The translations under genes and the position numbers were made by a program. This document shows, piece by piece, positions 42,422 to 50,669 of a DNA stretch of 64,000 bases (position 1 is its first letter; each line of letters begins with the position of its first letter). The DNA is from Oceanobacillus neutriphilus. Its GTDB lineage: Bacteria; Bacillota; Bacilli; Bacillales; Amphibacillaceae. Location of the stretch: NCBI RefSeq assembly GCF_014645515.1, contig NZ_BMLW01000017.1:1-64000 (forward strand). Reading direction: 5' to 3'. The notes beneath the pieces were generated by a model. The model searched no databases. It saw only the letters and a list, made by a program, of their open reading frames with translations, and had not been told where the DNA came from.

Positions 42422-43057
42422 TTATTCATTTTCCTTTTCTTCTAATTTCTTTTCAATAGCTGCAATTTTATTATCAAATGTGCTCTGATAGTATGAGCTG
42501 TTTACTCTGTATTCCAGATTTTCAATATATTGTTCCATTTCTTCAAATTTGGAGAAAGGCTTTTCTGGTGAATCATCTACGACCCGGTTAATTTGATGGT
42601 TTGCTTTCGCAATATTTTCACGGCCCATTAACTCCATACGGCGCAGGTGCATATCCTTTAAGCGATGCTTCATTTCCTCATATTTCTGCTCCAGATTTTC
42701 AAGCTGGGTAATAGCTTCTTCTCTGGATGCTTTCATGCGATCTGCACGGTTTTGATACTCTTCATGCTCTTTTAATGCAAATTCGTGCATCTCCTCTTCC
42801 TGGGCACGCTCTGCGATTTGCGCCTGCTTCAGGCGTTTATCTGCAAGGTCCTGTGCTTTTAAATATTCCCGTGCAAACTCTTCTTTTAATTTATATTGGC
42901 GGTCAATCAGCTTTCTTACCTTTTCTTTTTCCTGTTCACTTTGGCGTAAATAATGATTAAGTGCAGCAATTGGATTATTTTGTTCCTTTTTGTCCATCAT
43001 CGTGTGTAAATCTGCGGAAATCGAATCCTTCATTCGAGTGAAAATATTTGTTGACAT
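42422..43057 (-). CDS. liaH: LiaH, PspA/IM30-family envelope stress protein
   Basis: A 211-residue, almost wholly helical protein with the PspA start (IFTRMKDSISADLHTMMDKK) and long coiled-coil stretches over residues 30-160. PspA/LiaH proteins assemble into large rings or scaffolds on the inner membrane and protect it after damage. AAAGGAG precedes the ATG at 43057. Directly downstream of liaI, which recruits LiaH to the membrane. Confidence 0.93.
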   Translation of the reverse strand: MSTNIFTRMKDSISADLHTMMDKKEQNNPIAALNHYLRQSEQEKEKVRKLIDRQYKLKEEFAREYLKAQDLADKRLKQAQIAERAQEEEMHEFALKEHEEYQNRADRMKASREEAITQLENLEQKYEEMKHRLKDMHLRRMELMGRENIAKANHQINRVVDDSPEKPFSKFEEMEQYIENLEYRVNSSYYQSTFDNKIAAIEKKLEEKENE

Positions 43058-43080
43058 AATCAATCTCTCCTTTTATGCAA

Positions 43081-43434
43081 TTATTTATTTAACTCTGCCC
43101 ATTGTTTTTCAAAATTTGTAAATGGATCATCATCTTCTTTTATTTCGTGAACAACGGAGCTTTCCGGTGTGTTCCAATTCTTATAGATAAGGTAAAGTGC
43201 GTATGCTGCTGCAACACCTAAAACGGCATAAATGTTAGAGAGCGTGATGCTCACCACGATTAATCCGATTATCACCCAGCCTACTTTTGCAGCGGTTGAA
43301 TCTGTGCTCATAAATTTTTTAAAGCATATATACAATAACCATACGCTTAATGCAAGCAATATCATCGGGCCAAGGTTTGCCAGAAGTATCAGCACTGCGA
43401 CAAGTCCTCCGACAAATAACATGAATTTTTTCAT
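43081..43434 (-). CDS. liaI: LiaI, membrane anchor for LiaH
   Basis: A 117-residue protein with two pairs of hydrophobic helices (about 4-40 and 52-85) and a polar C-terminal tail. The pattern MKKFMLFVGGLVAVLILLAN and its place before liaH identify it. First gene of the liaIH unit; GGAGG lies before the ATG. Confidence 0.85.
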   Translation of the reverse strand: MKKFMLFVGGLVAVLILLANLGPMILLALSVWLLYICFKKFMSTDSTAAKVGWVIIGLIVVSITLSNIYAVLGVAAAYALYLIYKNWNTPESSVVHEIKEDDDPFTNFEKQWAELNK

Positions 43435-43814
43435 TCCGTTTTCCTCCTTTCGTTATTGTATCTTTATCTTACCGCGTGCCTGCTTTTTACGTAATGAGCC
43501 TGAGAAATATCTTTGTCTAAGCCTTAGGGTCTATACACATCTAAACCTTTGCAGCTATGCTTTTCCGATAAAGATGAGACATCTGCTAAACACAAAAATG
43601 GAATGATACCCCTTACTGAGATACCATTCCATTTCTAAACTGGCTGTCCGGTTTTAAATGTAATAAGTTCTTTGGCTTTAACCCTTTGGCATAATACTGT
43701 CTAGGAATACTCCTACCTAAAATTTATATTCATTTTTGAGGGAGACCTGCCAGGTTTTAATGATAGAAAATAATATTTAAGCTATTTTAGTTTACATAAT
43801 ATAATTATAGTTAT
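43435..43814. other. liaI promoter region and terminator of the acetyltransferase gene
   Basis: A near-palindrome GTCTAAGCCTTAGGGTC (43515-43531, core CTAAG-C-CTTAG) lies about 85 bases upstream of liaI and is a candidate LiaR box. On the minus strand TACAAT at about 43455 may be a -10 element. The terminator at 43596-43634 belongs to the gene at 43815. No gene is seen in the gap. Confidence 0.5.
43596..43634 (-). terminator. Terminator of the acetyltransferase gene
   Basis: AAATGGAATGATACC (43596-43610) and ATACCATTCCATTT (43621-43634) pair over about 13 bp; on the minus strand the hairpin is followed by TTTGTGTTT. Confidence 0.75.
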
Positions 43815-44258
43815 CTAAAGGTGCTTCTCCATTATAATTTCTCCTTCTGGATCAAACTCCCCTGTCCGTACAAAACCATGCTTTTTATATAATTGTTCAG
43901 CCGGATTGTTTCCCGGGACAAAGCTTAAACGTATTATTTGCACATCATAATGTTTCTCAATGTACTTCTCAATTAATGGGATAAACTGGTTTGCATAACC
44001 TTGCCCCTGAAAACGACGGTCAATCATAAAACGATCAAACCAGATGCTTCTTTTTTCATCAAAATAAAATCCGACCATGGCGTAACCAACCGGTAGATTG
44101 TCATCATACAAGCCAAGTGATGTGGTAAGCTGTTCAATAAAGCTTTCTGCTAAACAAAATGCTACACTTTCTATGAAGTCTTTTTGATTTTCAGTTACTT
44201 CTAATGCAGCAATTTCTCTCCAATTTTCCTTATTTACTTCTTTTATATAAATTGACAC
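43815..44258 (-). CDS. GNAT acetyltransferase, BltD/spermidine acetyltransferase-like
   Basis: A 147-residue GNAT enzyme. SIYIKEVNKENW at the N-terminus, WFDRFMIDRRFQGQGYANQF (the acetyl-CoA Q/R-x-x-G-x-G/A motif) and LYKKHGFVRTGEFDPEGEII closely follow the B. subtilis BltD pattern as I recall it. Likely reaction: acetyl transfer to a polyamine such as spermidine. The start codon is GTG with a weak ribosome site. A neighbouring drug exporter, as in the blt operon, is absent. Confidence 0.82.
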   Translation of the reverse strand: MSIYIKEVNKENWREIAALEVTENQKDFIESVAFCLAESFIEQLTTSLGLYDDNLPVGYAMVGFYFDEKRSIWFDRFMIDRRFQGQGYANQFIPLIEKYIEKHYDVQIIRLSFVPGNNPAEQLYKKHGFVRTGEFDPEGEIIMEKHL

Positions 44259-44296
44259 TGCTTTTCACCGCTTTTCTTAGTTTAAGACCGATACAT

Positions 44297-44452
44297 CTAA
44301 AAATAATATTGAATTATTTTCACCCAGCCAATGATAGAAAGGATTAGCATGATAAGCCAAAATAAACCGGCACGCAATACTTTGGGAATAGAAAACCAAT
44401 AAGCTGCTATTTTTAAAGAAGTTTTTTCTTCCTTATTTTTGTTATCTTTCAT
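44297..44452 (-). CDS. Short single-helix membrane protein
   Basis: A 51-residue protein: polar, Lys/Glu-rich N-terminus (1-14), amphipathic segment, then one hydrophobic helix (about 29-45) ending WVKIIQYYF. GAGAGGA stands before the ATG at 44452; a longer in-frame start 33 bases upstream is less well supported. Family and function not recognised; the gene is free-standing. Confidence 0.5.
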   Translation of the reverse strand: MKDNKNKEEKTSLKIAAYWFSIPKVLRAGLFWLIMLILSIIGWVKIIQYYF

Positions 44453-44505
44453 CTTTTCATCCTCTCGGGTGATTGTCCCTGTCATTTCTTTACTATATAA
44501 TTCAA

Positions 44506-44547
44506 AATCCCCCTAATATGATGCAAATTGTCAGCGTCAGGGGGATT
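44506..44547 (-). terminator. Terminator of the beta-lactamase-like lipoprotein gene
   Basis: AATCCCCCT (44506-44514) / AGGGGGATT (44539-44547), followed by TTTTG on the minus strand, directly after the gene ending at 44560. Confidence 0.75.
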
Positions 44548-44559
44548 ATATAATTATCA

Positions 44560-45720
44560 TTATTCAGCTAATGCGTCTCTGACTTCTTCACGAAAATCTT
44601 CCTCATTTACTAACTTATCCGTCAAAGCCTGCATCTGCATAGCAGCAACCTCCAGCTCTGAAAGATTAAGATCATTTGTAAATAAAATCACCTCTAAACG
44701 GTTTCCTGCCTTGTCTTCTGCATATACGGCCTGATTTAAAACAAAAGCAGTGCTCCCGCCTTTTTGTGCCGCACGTTCAATTGCTTCATTTTCTAGTTCC
44801 AGGCTGAAAATAGCATCCAATTCTTCATAAAAAGCATCGGAGTAGTGCTCTTTTTTATTCAGCATAGCCATGATTTTATAATAGTCCTCCGCTGTTGCAT
44901 GAGTCAATCGATCAGACCAGACCTTCTGAATCGGCATATCCACTAATGCAACGGCTTTTTCTTTTTCCTCTTCACTTAACGGTTCCTGTTGCCATTCTTC
45001 AAAAAGACCGATAGCTATCTGCCTGTAAGCATCATCATCTAAATCACGTAACGCTGCTTCTAATTCGTCTTCTTCTAAATTATTTTCTTCCAATACTCTT
45101 TCCGGAATGGCAATGCTTGCTGTTAGTGGATAGATTGGATCATGGTTATGCAAATCTAATTCTTCAATCCGATTATTTACTTCCTCAAGCCCTAACCGTT
45201 CTATTAAATAATCTGTATTTGCATTAGAGCTGTAATCCATCATTCCTTGTGCAATTTGTTCCAGGGAGACCTGCTCTTCCCCGTCCTCCAGGGTATTCTT
45301 CCAGGCTTCATGTGCTCCGCCATCTGTATTAGCAAAAAAATACTTATCCACTTCCTCCATAGATATCATTTCTGAAGGGTCCATTTTCCCTTCCTCCGCT
45401 TGACTGGCAAATTCAATCGCAATAATTATTTTGACAACACTGGCAAGCGGCAGAGCTAGATCAGGATTAATTTCCGCTATTGGTTCATCATTCCAGGCAG
45501 CTAAAAAAGCAATCCGGTCAGTGTCTTTATTTTCTTTTATAAATTCCATAAAAAGTCCTGTTGCAGGATCCAGGTTTTCCTTCGTATCCTGTTCTTCAAG
45601 TTCATCTTGTTCTGTATTATTTTGATTCTCTTTCTGCTCTTCCTCGTTACCCTTAGAGCAAGCTGTCAAGAGAAGCAGAATGCATACAAACAATAGAGCA
45701 GAAGAATTCTTCACAAGCAT
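44560..45720 (-). CDS. Class A beta-lactamase-like serine hydrolase lipoprotein
   Basis: A 386-residue secreted protein. Lipobox LLTAC with cysteine near residue 21, an acidic/Gln-rich linker (25-55), then a penicillin-binding/class A-like domain: S-V-V-K (LPLASVVKII), S-S-N in the SxN position (DYSSNANTDYL) and KGGS in place of KTG. The Glu166 loop of true class A enzymes is not obvious, so it may be a carboxypeptidase-like or inactive relative. ATG 45720 has AAAGGATGA. Directly upstream lie ABC genes on the same strand. Confidence 0.82.
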   Translation of the reverse strand: MLVKNSSALLFVCILLLLTACSKGNEEEQKENQNNTEQDELEEQDTKENLDPATGLFMEFIKENKDTDRIAFLAAWNDEPIAEINPDLALPLASVVKIIIAIEFASQAEEGKMDPSEMISMEEVDKYFFANTDGGAHEAWKNTLEDGEEQVSLEQIAQGMMDYSSNANTDYLIERLGLEEVNNRIEELDLHNHDPIYPLTASIAIPERVLEENNLEEDELEAALRDLDDDAYRQIAIGLFEEWQQEPLSEEEKEKAVALVDMPIQKVWSDRLTHATAEDYYKIMAMLNKKEHYSDAFYEELDAIFSLELENEAIERAAQKGGSTAFVLNQAVYAEDKAGNRLEVILFTNDLNLSELEVAAMQMQALTDKLVNEEDFREEVRDALAE

Positions 45721-45733
45721 TCATCCTTTCCGA

Positions 45734-46606
45734 TTAATTTCCAGCTACATCTCTTTTTTTGAAAGTAAGCCATCCTACTACCATAAATGCAATATAATAA
45801 ACGATAAGAACAGTAATAGAAAATCCAGGAGCTGTTCCTTCAATTAATGGTGATCCGGCAAAAATACTTTGAAGATCAAGATGGGCCGTTAACAAGTATT
45901 TTGCAATTTCATACCGGCTGACCATCATGGTAATAATTGGTGCAGCAATGAAAACCACAATACTTGCTGCAATCGCCATGGCGCTTCCCTTGAACAGAAT
46001 CGCAATCATAAAGGATAAGGTTGCCACTATAATTAATGGTACAAGGCTAAAGAGTACGTCTTTTCCAATAGAAGCAATGATCGAAATTTCTGTATAACCA
46101 GACCCCAGGTTATCTACAATAGTTGGATTCCAGGTATCCACACCGAAAAAGATAAGGCCAATAATCATGGACAGAATAATGGTATAGAGAATTAACACCG
46201 CTGCAAAAAGTAAAACAGTAATATATTTGGATGTTAATACAGTTCCCCTTCCTGCCGGGCGAATAAGTAACAATTTAATCGTTCCCCATTTATACTCATT
46301 CGAGATAATTTTAGCAGCTGCGACAATGATAAAAATGGTAATAAAGCTGATAAGCGAGATATTATCAGCCATGAAAGCCCACATATCATAAGCTGGAATC
46401 TCTAACCCCATCGACTGATAAGCTTGAACCAGTTCACTTTGAAAGGTTGCGTCAATAATCATACTCTGATTAGCTACAAAGTTTGTAATAACAGCCACGC
46501 CAATCAGAAGAACCGCAATAATGATATACATAGCCCATGTAGATTTATAATGATGCAGTTTAATAAATTCGTTTTTTATAAGCTGACTCAGATTACTCAA
46601 TGACAT
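45734..46606 (-). CDS. ABC-2 permease of an exporter
   Basis: A 290-residue membrane protein with six helices; N-terminus LIKNEFIKLHHYKSTWAM is typical of ABC-2 permeases. A large external loop follows helix 1 (SMIIDATFQSELVQAYQSMG). ATG 46606 lies inside the end of the ATPase gene (14-base overlap). Partner of the ATPase at 46593; substrate unknown. Confidence 0.83.
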   Translation of the reverse strand: MSLSNLSQLIKNEFIKLHHYKSTWAMYIIIAVLLIGVAVITNFVANQSMIIDATFQSELVQAYQSMGLEIPAYDMWAFMADNISLISFITIFIIVAAAKIISNEYKWGTIKLLLIRPAGRGTVLTSKYITVLLFAAVLILYTIILSMIIGLIFFGVDTWNPTIVDNLGSGYTEISIIASIGKDVLFSLVPLIIVATLSFMIAILFKGSAMAIAASIVVFIAAPIITMMVSRYEIAKYLLTAHLDLQSIFAGSPLIEGTAPGFSITVLIVYYIAFMVVGWLTFKKRDVAGN

Positions 46607-47525
46607 TCTCTCCAATCAAATCAAAAAATTTATCTTCTAACGTACCTTTTGCAGCCTGAACTTCATATACATTGATATTATTATTTAATAACTCTTTGAG
46701 TACTGCTGGTATTTGTTCACGTTTCATCGCTGTTTTTAAGGTTGTTTCATCTGCCATCTCTACAAATAAAGATTCATCCAGACTGTCCAGATGGGCTTTC
46801 GCAGTCTGCGCATTACTTACAGAGATAATAAATTCTGACATATCTGTGTCCCCAAGCTTCCTGTTCTTTTCTACATCCTCTACAGCGATTAAAGAGCCAT
46901 TTTTTATAACTCCAATACGGTCACACATCAGTTCAATTTCAGATAATAAATGACTGGAAACAATGACACTGACATTTTCCTTTTCTGCCAAGGTACGGAT
47001 ATATTGACGAATCTCTTTCATTCCAGAGGGATCAAGACCATTTGTGGGCTCATCCAAAATGAGGATCGATGGTTTATGTAATAAAGCCTGTGCAATTCCC
47101 AACCGCTGCCGCATTCCAAGCGAGTATCCGCCAACTCTATCATTGATTACCTTCTTCAAACCAACTAATTGGACTACCTCTTCTATTCTTTCTTTGGTTG
47201 TTCCTGGAACCATTCTTGCAAATTGCTCCAGATTTTTTCTTCCTGTTAAAAAAGGATACATCTCCGGATTCTCAACAATCGCGCCAACCTCTCTGATTGC
47301 TTCACTATAGTCTGTTTGAATACTTTTGCCAACAATATGGATGTCGCCTTCTGTAATTTTCATTAAACCAACCATCATTCGGATTGTGGTAGTTTTACCA
47401 GCCCCGTTCGGCCCGACAAAGCCAAAGACTTCACCCTGTTTTATTTGAAAGCTGACTTCTTTAATGATTTCTTTATTCTTGATACGCTTACTGACATTTT
47501 TTAATTCCAATGCAATTTCAGTCAA
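46593..47525 (-). CDS. ABC exporter ATP-binding protein
   Basis: A 310-residue ATPase: GPNGAGKTT, SLGMRQR and LILDEPTNGLDP. It has the usual C-terminal extension of about 80 residues seen in bacitracin/antibiotic exporters of the YtrB/BcrA kind. TTG start at 47525 with GGGGAGG correctly placed. Followed by one permease and then the serine hydrolase lipoprotein. No regulator is adjacent. Confidence 0.88.
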   Translation of the reverse strand: MTEIALELKNVSKRIKNKEIIKEVSFQIKQGEVFGFVGPNGAGKTTTIRMMVGLMKITEGDIHIVGKSIQTDYSEAIREVGAIVENPEMYPFLTGRKNLEQFARMVPGTTKERIEEVVQLVGLKKVINDRVGGYSLGMRQRLGIAQALLHKPSILILDEPTNGLDPSGMKEIRQYIRTLAEKENVSVIVSSHLLSEIELMCDRIGVIKNGSLIAVEDVEKNRKLGDTDMSEFIISVSNAQTAKAHLDSLDESLFVEMADETTLKTAMKREQIPAVLKELLNNNINVYEVQAAKGTLEDKFFDLIGENVIE

Positions 47526-47725
47526 TTCTAGTCCTCCCCGTTCAATTTATTCTTCTTAATCAAGTTATACGAAATGATTGAAAAAAAGTTTCAGATTCAT
47601 TTGTATTTTTAAGTGATTCGTTTATAAATCTGCAATCTCCATTAAAAATGTGTTAGCTCCTATTAAATTTGTCTAATCCCTTTTTTATTACTGACGTATA
47701 TTGAATGGGAAAGGGGGGATAAGCT

Positions 47726-48007
47726 ATGTGTGGTCATCACTCATCAGGAGGAAGACGTAAAGACCCTTGTCGCAACACAAGTCGTCCAGGCGCCGACTAT
47801 CGTCGCAGAGATCATAAACAGGATTGCTGTCATAACATGCAGCAACATCACAACAGATGTGAAAACAGAAATGAAAATTGTTGTCACAACAGAGATAATC
47901 ATAGAAACGAACACCATCACGGATGTCGTGAATCGAATCGGTGTGATAACAGACAAAGGAATAGTAACAGAAGAAAATTCTGTTTTTGCTGTAACAACTT
48001 CTACTAA
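47726..48007 (+). CDS. Cys/His/Arg/Asn-rich small protein, possible spore-coat type
   Basis: A 93-residue protein made mostly of H, R, N, C and D with pairs such as QDCCHN, ENCCHN and a C-terminal KFCFCCNNFY. Such cross-linkable, low-complexity sequences are typical of Bacillus spore-coat proteins; the match to any named Cot protein is not established. The ribosome site AAAGGGGGG is seven bases from the ATG. A second open frame (GTG at 47730 to 48011), offset by one base, runs the whole length and gives a V/I/T-rich product. I prefer the first frame because of spacing and composition. Confidence 0.6.
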   Translation: MCGHHSSGGRRKDPCRNTSRPGADYRRRDHKQDCCHNMQQHHNRCENRNENCCHNRDNHRNEHHHGCRESNRCDNRQRNSNRRKFCFCCNNFY

Positions 48008-48044
48008 TTAAAGCTTGCAGACAGGCCACCCTCATCTTTTAAAA

Positions 48045-48088
48045 ACACACCAGACTATCAGATATTTTATTCTGATAGTCTGGTGTGT
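48045..48088. terminator. Hairpin between convergent genes
   Basis: Perfect 18-bp stem from ACACACCAGACTATCAGA (48045-48062) to 48088 with an 8-base T-rich loop. No long T-run follows. Confidence 0.75.
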
Positions 48089-48121
48089 CCTATAGAAAAC
48101 TTCTTTTTTTCCTGATTAAAA

Positions 48122-48628
48122 TCAATGAAACTTTTTGTTTTCCAATACAATAACTTTAGTGGTCATAGAATGCCCCGCTTGTTTTGTTTCCTCAACTAAC
48201 CGGTTAATCTTTTCACAGCATTGCTTTGCACCGGCAACCAATAAAGGTTCTCCTAAAAAATTGATATTCAATCCTCTTGATAAGAAGCCTCCCACCGACA
48301 TTACAAATGGTACAGTTGGAGAAGTATTGGAAATAATAATCTTTTCATTCATCGAAGTTCTTTCATGTAACAAGACTGCTAATTCTTTTATAGCTGGCAC
48401 AACATATTTATTATTTCTTCTTCCTATGGTGTATACTGCATTATCCTCGTCATCCATACCATGGAAAATAAGTTTGCCAAGATCGTGCTTCGTTAACTTA
48501 TTGAAATACCTGACATGAAGTATTTCTTCCTTTTTCAGCTTTCGATTCGTTGGAAGTTTATTTAAATGATAAGCTGCTGCAAGTGAAGTAGTATGTGTAC
48601 CGCCGTAATCGTTGTATATATAAATCAA
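48122..48628 (-). CDS. DUF3189-family protein
   Basis: A 168-residue protein starting IYIYNDYGGTHTTSLAAAYH, which I recognise as the beginning of DUF3189 proteins of sporulating Firmicutes. Function unknown; the G-G-T-H-T-T-S run resembles a nucleotide-binding loop, which is only a suggestion. TTG start at 48628 with GGGGGG seven bases upstream. No partner on this strand nearby. Confidence 0.8.
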   Translation of the reverse strand: MIYIYNDYGGTHTTSLAAAYHLNKLPTNRKLKKEEILHVRYFNKLTKHDLGKLIFHGMDDEDNAVYTIGRRNNKYVVPAIKELAVLLHERTSMNEKIIISNTSPTVPFVMSVGGFLSRGLNINFLGEPLLVAGAKQCCEKINRLVEETKQAGHSMTTKVIVLENKKFH

Positions 48629-48793
48629 AGTAATTCCCCCCCTTTCAAAAATATTCTTTTTATCCCTTCTGAATTCATCACCTGCTTTACTTAATAAATC
48701 CGCTTCACGAAAACTTTTAATCAAGATTTATTATTATCCAAAATATATAAAGTAATGCACCCAGGGCATATCATTTACTGAACAAATAAAAAA

Positions 48794-48825
48794 GGATAAA
48801 CAACACATATATGTATTGTTCATCC
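48794..48825 (-). terminator. Terminator of the VOC gene
   Basis: GGATAAACAA (48794-48803) / TTGTTCATCC (48816-48825) with inner CATATATG; followed by TTTTTTATTTG on the minus strand. Confidence 0.8.
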
Positions 48826-48847
48826 TCAATAGTTTATATAAAATTAA

Positions 48848-49258
48848 TTAATCTTTTGTATAATTTAAATCCCAAATAACCCCAAACCTATCTTTCACCT
48901 TCGCATATTTTGCTCCCCAAAATGTATCCTGAAGCTTCATCAATACAGTACTTTCCTGTTGCAGGGCATCATACACCTTCTGAATACCTGCTTCACTTTC
49001 AAAATCAAGTACCAATGAAATATGATTCCCTGTTTCAACATGCTGATTGGGAAAAGTGTCCGAAACCATAAAAAATAACGCATCCTTTTTAAATTGAGCA
49101 TGGATAATTCTGTCTTCTGCTTCAGGAGGAGTTGGGTAATCCGCTTCACCAAACGTCTGCATCGACAGGACTTCTCCTTCAAAAACCTTCTTGTAGTAAT
49201 TTAAAGCTTCTTTGGCATTCCCATTAAATGTGAGATAAGGTGTTGTCTGGTTTTTCAT
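48848..49258 (-). CDS. VOC-family PhnB-like protein
   Basis: A 136-residue glyoxalase-fold protein of the PhnB/'3-demethylubiquinone methyltransferase' group: TPYLTFNGNAKEALNYYKKV at the start and KVKDRFGVIWDLNY near the end. Two beta-alpha-beta repeats fit the length. Function of this group is mostly unknown (possible metal-dependent enzyme or resistance protein). Single gene. Confidence 0.85.
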   Translation of the reverse strand: MKNQTTPYLTFNGNAKEALNYYKKVFEGEVLSMQTFGEADYPTPPEAEDRIIHAQFKKDALFFMVSDTFPNQHVETGNHISLVLDFESEAGIQKVYDALQQESTVLMKLQDTFWGAKYAKVKDRFGVIWDLNYTKD

Positions 49259-49306
49259 GAGATACCTCCTCTTTATTAGTTAACCTGATGAATTTTCTTC
49301 CGTTAG

Positions 49307-50407
49307 CTACTGAAGAAAATTCTCTGTATAAAACGGCTGGTCACTTTCATTAAAATCAACACCGACTCCTAAATAGCTAAAGCTTTCATGTAAAATATTT
49401 TCCCGATGACCAAGGGAATTCAATAAACCCTGATGAGCAAAAATACTGCTGAACTGTCCGTAAGCGAGGTTCTCACCAGCACTTAAGAAAGAAATACCAT
49501 CTGCCTTCATCCGGTCAAAAGGAGATTGGCCTTCTAAATTAGTATGACTGAAGTATTGATTGACAGCCATGTCAGTACTATGCTTTCTTGCTGTTTCTCT
49601 TACCTCTTCATCCCATTCTAAAATAGGCAGCTCCTGTTTCACACGGGTGGCGTTGGTTAAATCAAATAACTGGTATTCCAACCCTTCCTTCAGCGCCTCA
49701 CTGCCGGGCGTATAAAGTGTGCTCTTTGCAGCTTCTAAGTCTTCATCTATGATCTGGACAGCAGTTACTTCATCCGATTCATGTAAATCATAAAACATGG
49801 TTACATAAGTGCCATCCATATGATAAACATCATATTCGCCTTCACTCTCTATTTTATAATTAAACCAGCCGTTACGAATCATTTCTTCCGGCTGACCTAA
49901 TGTCTCATTTACAGACGTCTTGGAATCACCAAGCGAAATATCGTGCTTTGATGATAGTAAATCCTGATTGGTAAAGAGTCCGCGGACTACATCCTGCTCA
50001 TCATAAGCAACCATCATAAAGTTTTGATAGTTTTCATGGTAAGTGGACCACTCTACCCCATATTCATTTTCACTTTTCCGTTCAGGTTCCCCGTACATCT
50101 CTTCAACCTGATCTCTTGTGTCTCCAATTTCTACATTACCGATGGAAAAAGATTGCTCCTCCGGTGTAGTGAGCTCCGGTGTTTCTACTTGCTCATACTC
50201 TTTATCTGTTTCCGAACCTGTAATGGAATTAAAAAATGAAGCAGCCTGATCGGACACTTGCCTGAAGTAAAAATCATTATCTACCGCGTCATTAATAAAA
50301 TCGCCTGCAGAGGAAAATGTATCACTTACAGCTTCGGGGATAATATCGCGGACCGGCTCTTCCCATAATGGTTTCGTCCAAATGGCTAACAGTATAATTA
50401 ACAGCAA
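49307..50407 (-). CDS. CAP-domain (SCP-like) exported protein, YlbC-type
   Basis: A 366-residue protein: one N-terminal hydrophobic helix (1-12 plus upstream residues), a linker, a CAP-associated region (about 85-230) with two SIGNVEIGDTRDQVEEMYGE-like repeats, and a CAP domain (about 240-366) with the HSTDMAVNQYFSHTN and HRENIL motifs. Found outside the membrane; role in spore-formers uncertain. The start is unclear: TTG at 50407 lacks a ribosome site, and the frame stays open 60 bases further without ATG, GTG or a well-placed TTG, although AAAGG..GGG stands in front of ATA/ATT codons there. Confidence 0.8.
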   Translation of the reverse strand: MLLIILLAIWTKPLWEEPVRDIIPEAVSDTFSSAGDFINDAVDNDFYFRQVSDQAASFFNSITGSETDKEYEQVETPELTTPEEQSFSIGNVEIGDTRDQVEEMYGEPERKSENEYGVEWSTYHENYQNFMMVAYDEQDVVRGLFTNQDLLSSKHDISLGDSKTSVNETLGQPEEMIRNGWFNYKIESEGEYDVYHMDGTYVTMFYDLHESDEVTAVQIIDEDLEAAKSTLYTPGSEALKEGLEYQLFDLTNATRVKQELPILEWDEEVRETARKHSTDMAVNQYFSHTNLEGQSPFDRMKADGISFLSAGENLAYGQFSSIFAHQGLLNSLGHRENILHESFSYLGVGVDFNESDQPFYTENFLQ

Positions 50408-50620
50408 AAAAAATAATCGCTTGAAAATAGCTATCCCAACCTTTTTAATCTCTTTGATGCAGCAAAAGAATTATAGCTGATATTCTATTATTTACTGAAT
50501 CAGTCTTTGTTAATCCTAAAAAGTATATTAGTGAATTAACTTATGTAAATTATACTATCTTCAAATTACTTTCAACAAATCTAAGCATTTTTTCTTGATA
50601 AAGACATGTTATATAAACAA

Positions 50621-50659
50621 AAATCTGCTTCCTTCATAAGGTGAGAAGGAAACAGATTT
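50621..50659 (-). terminator. Terminator of the DUF819 gene
   Basis: AAATCTG..TCCTTC (50621-50635) / GAAGGA..CAGATTT (50645-50659), followed by TTGTTTATAT on the minus strand. Confidence 0.8.
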
Positions 50660-50669
50660 TTTACTATTC

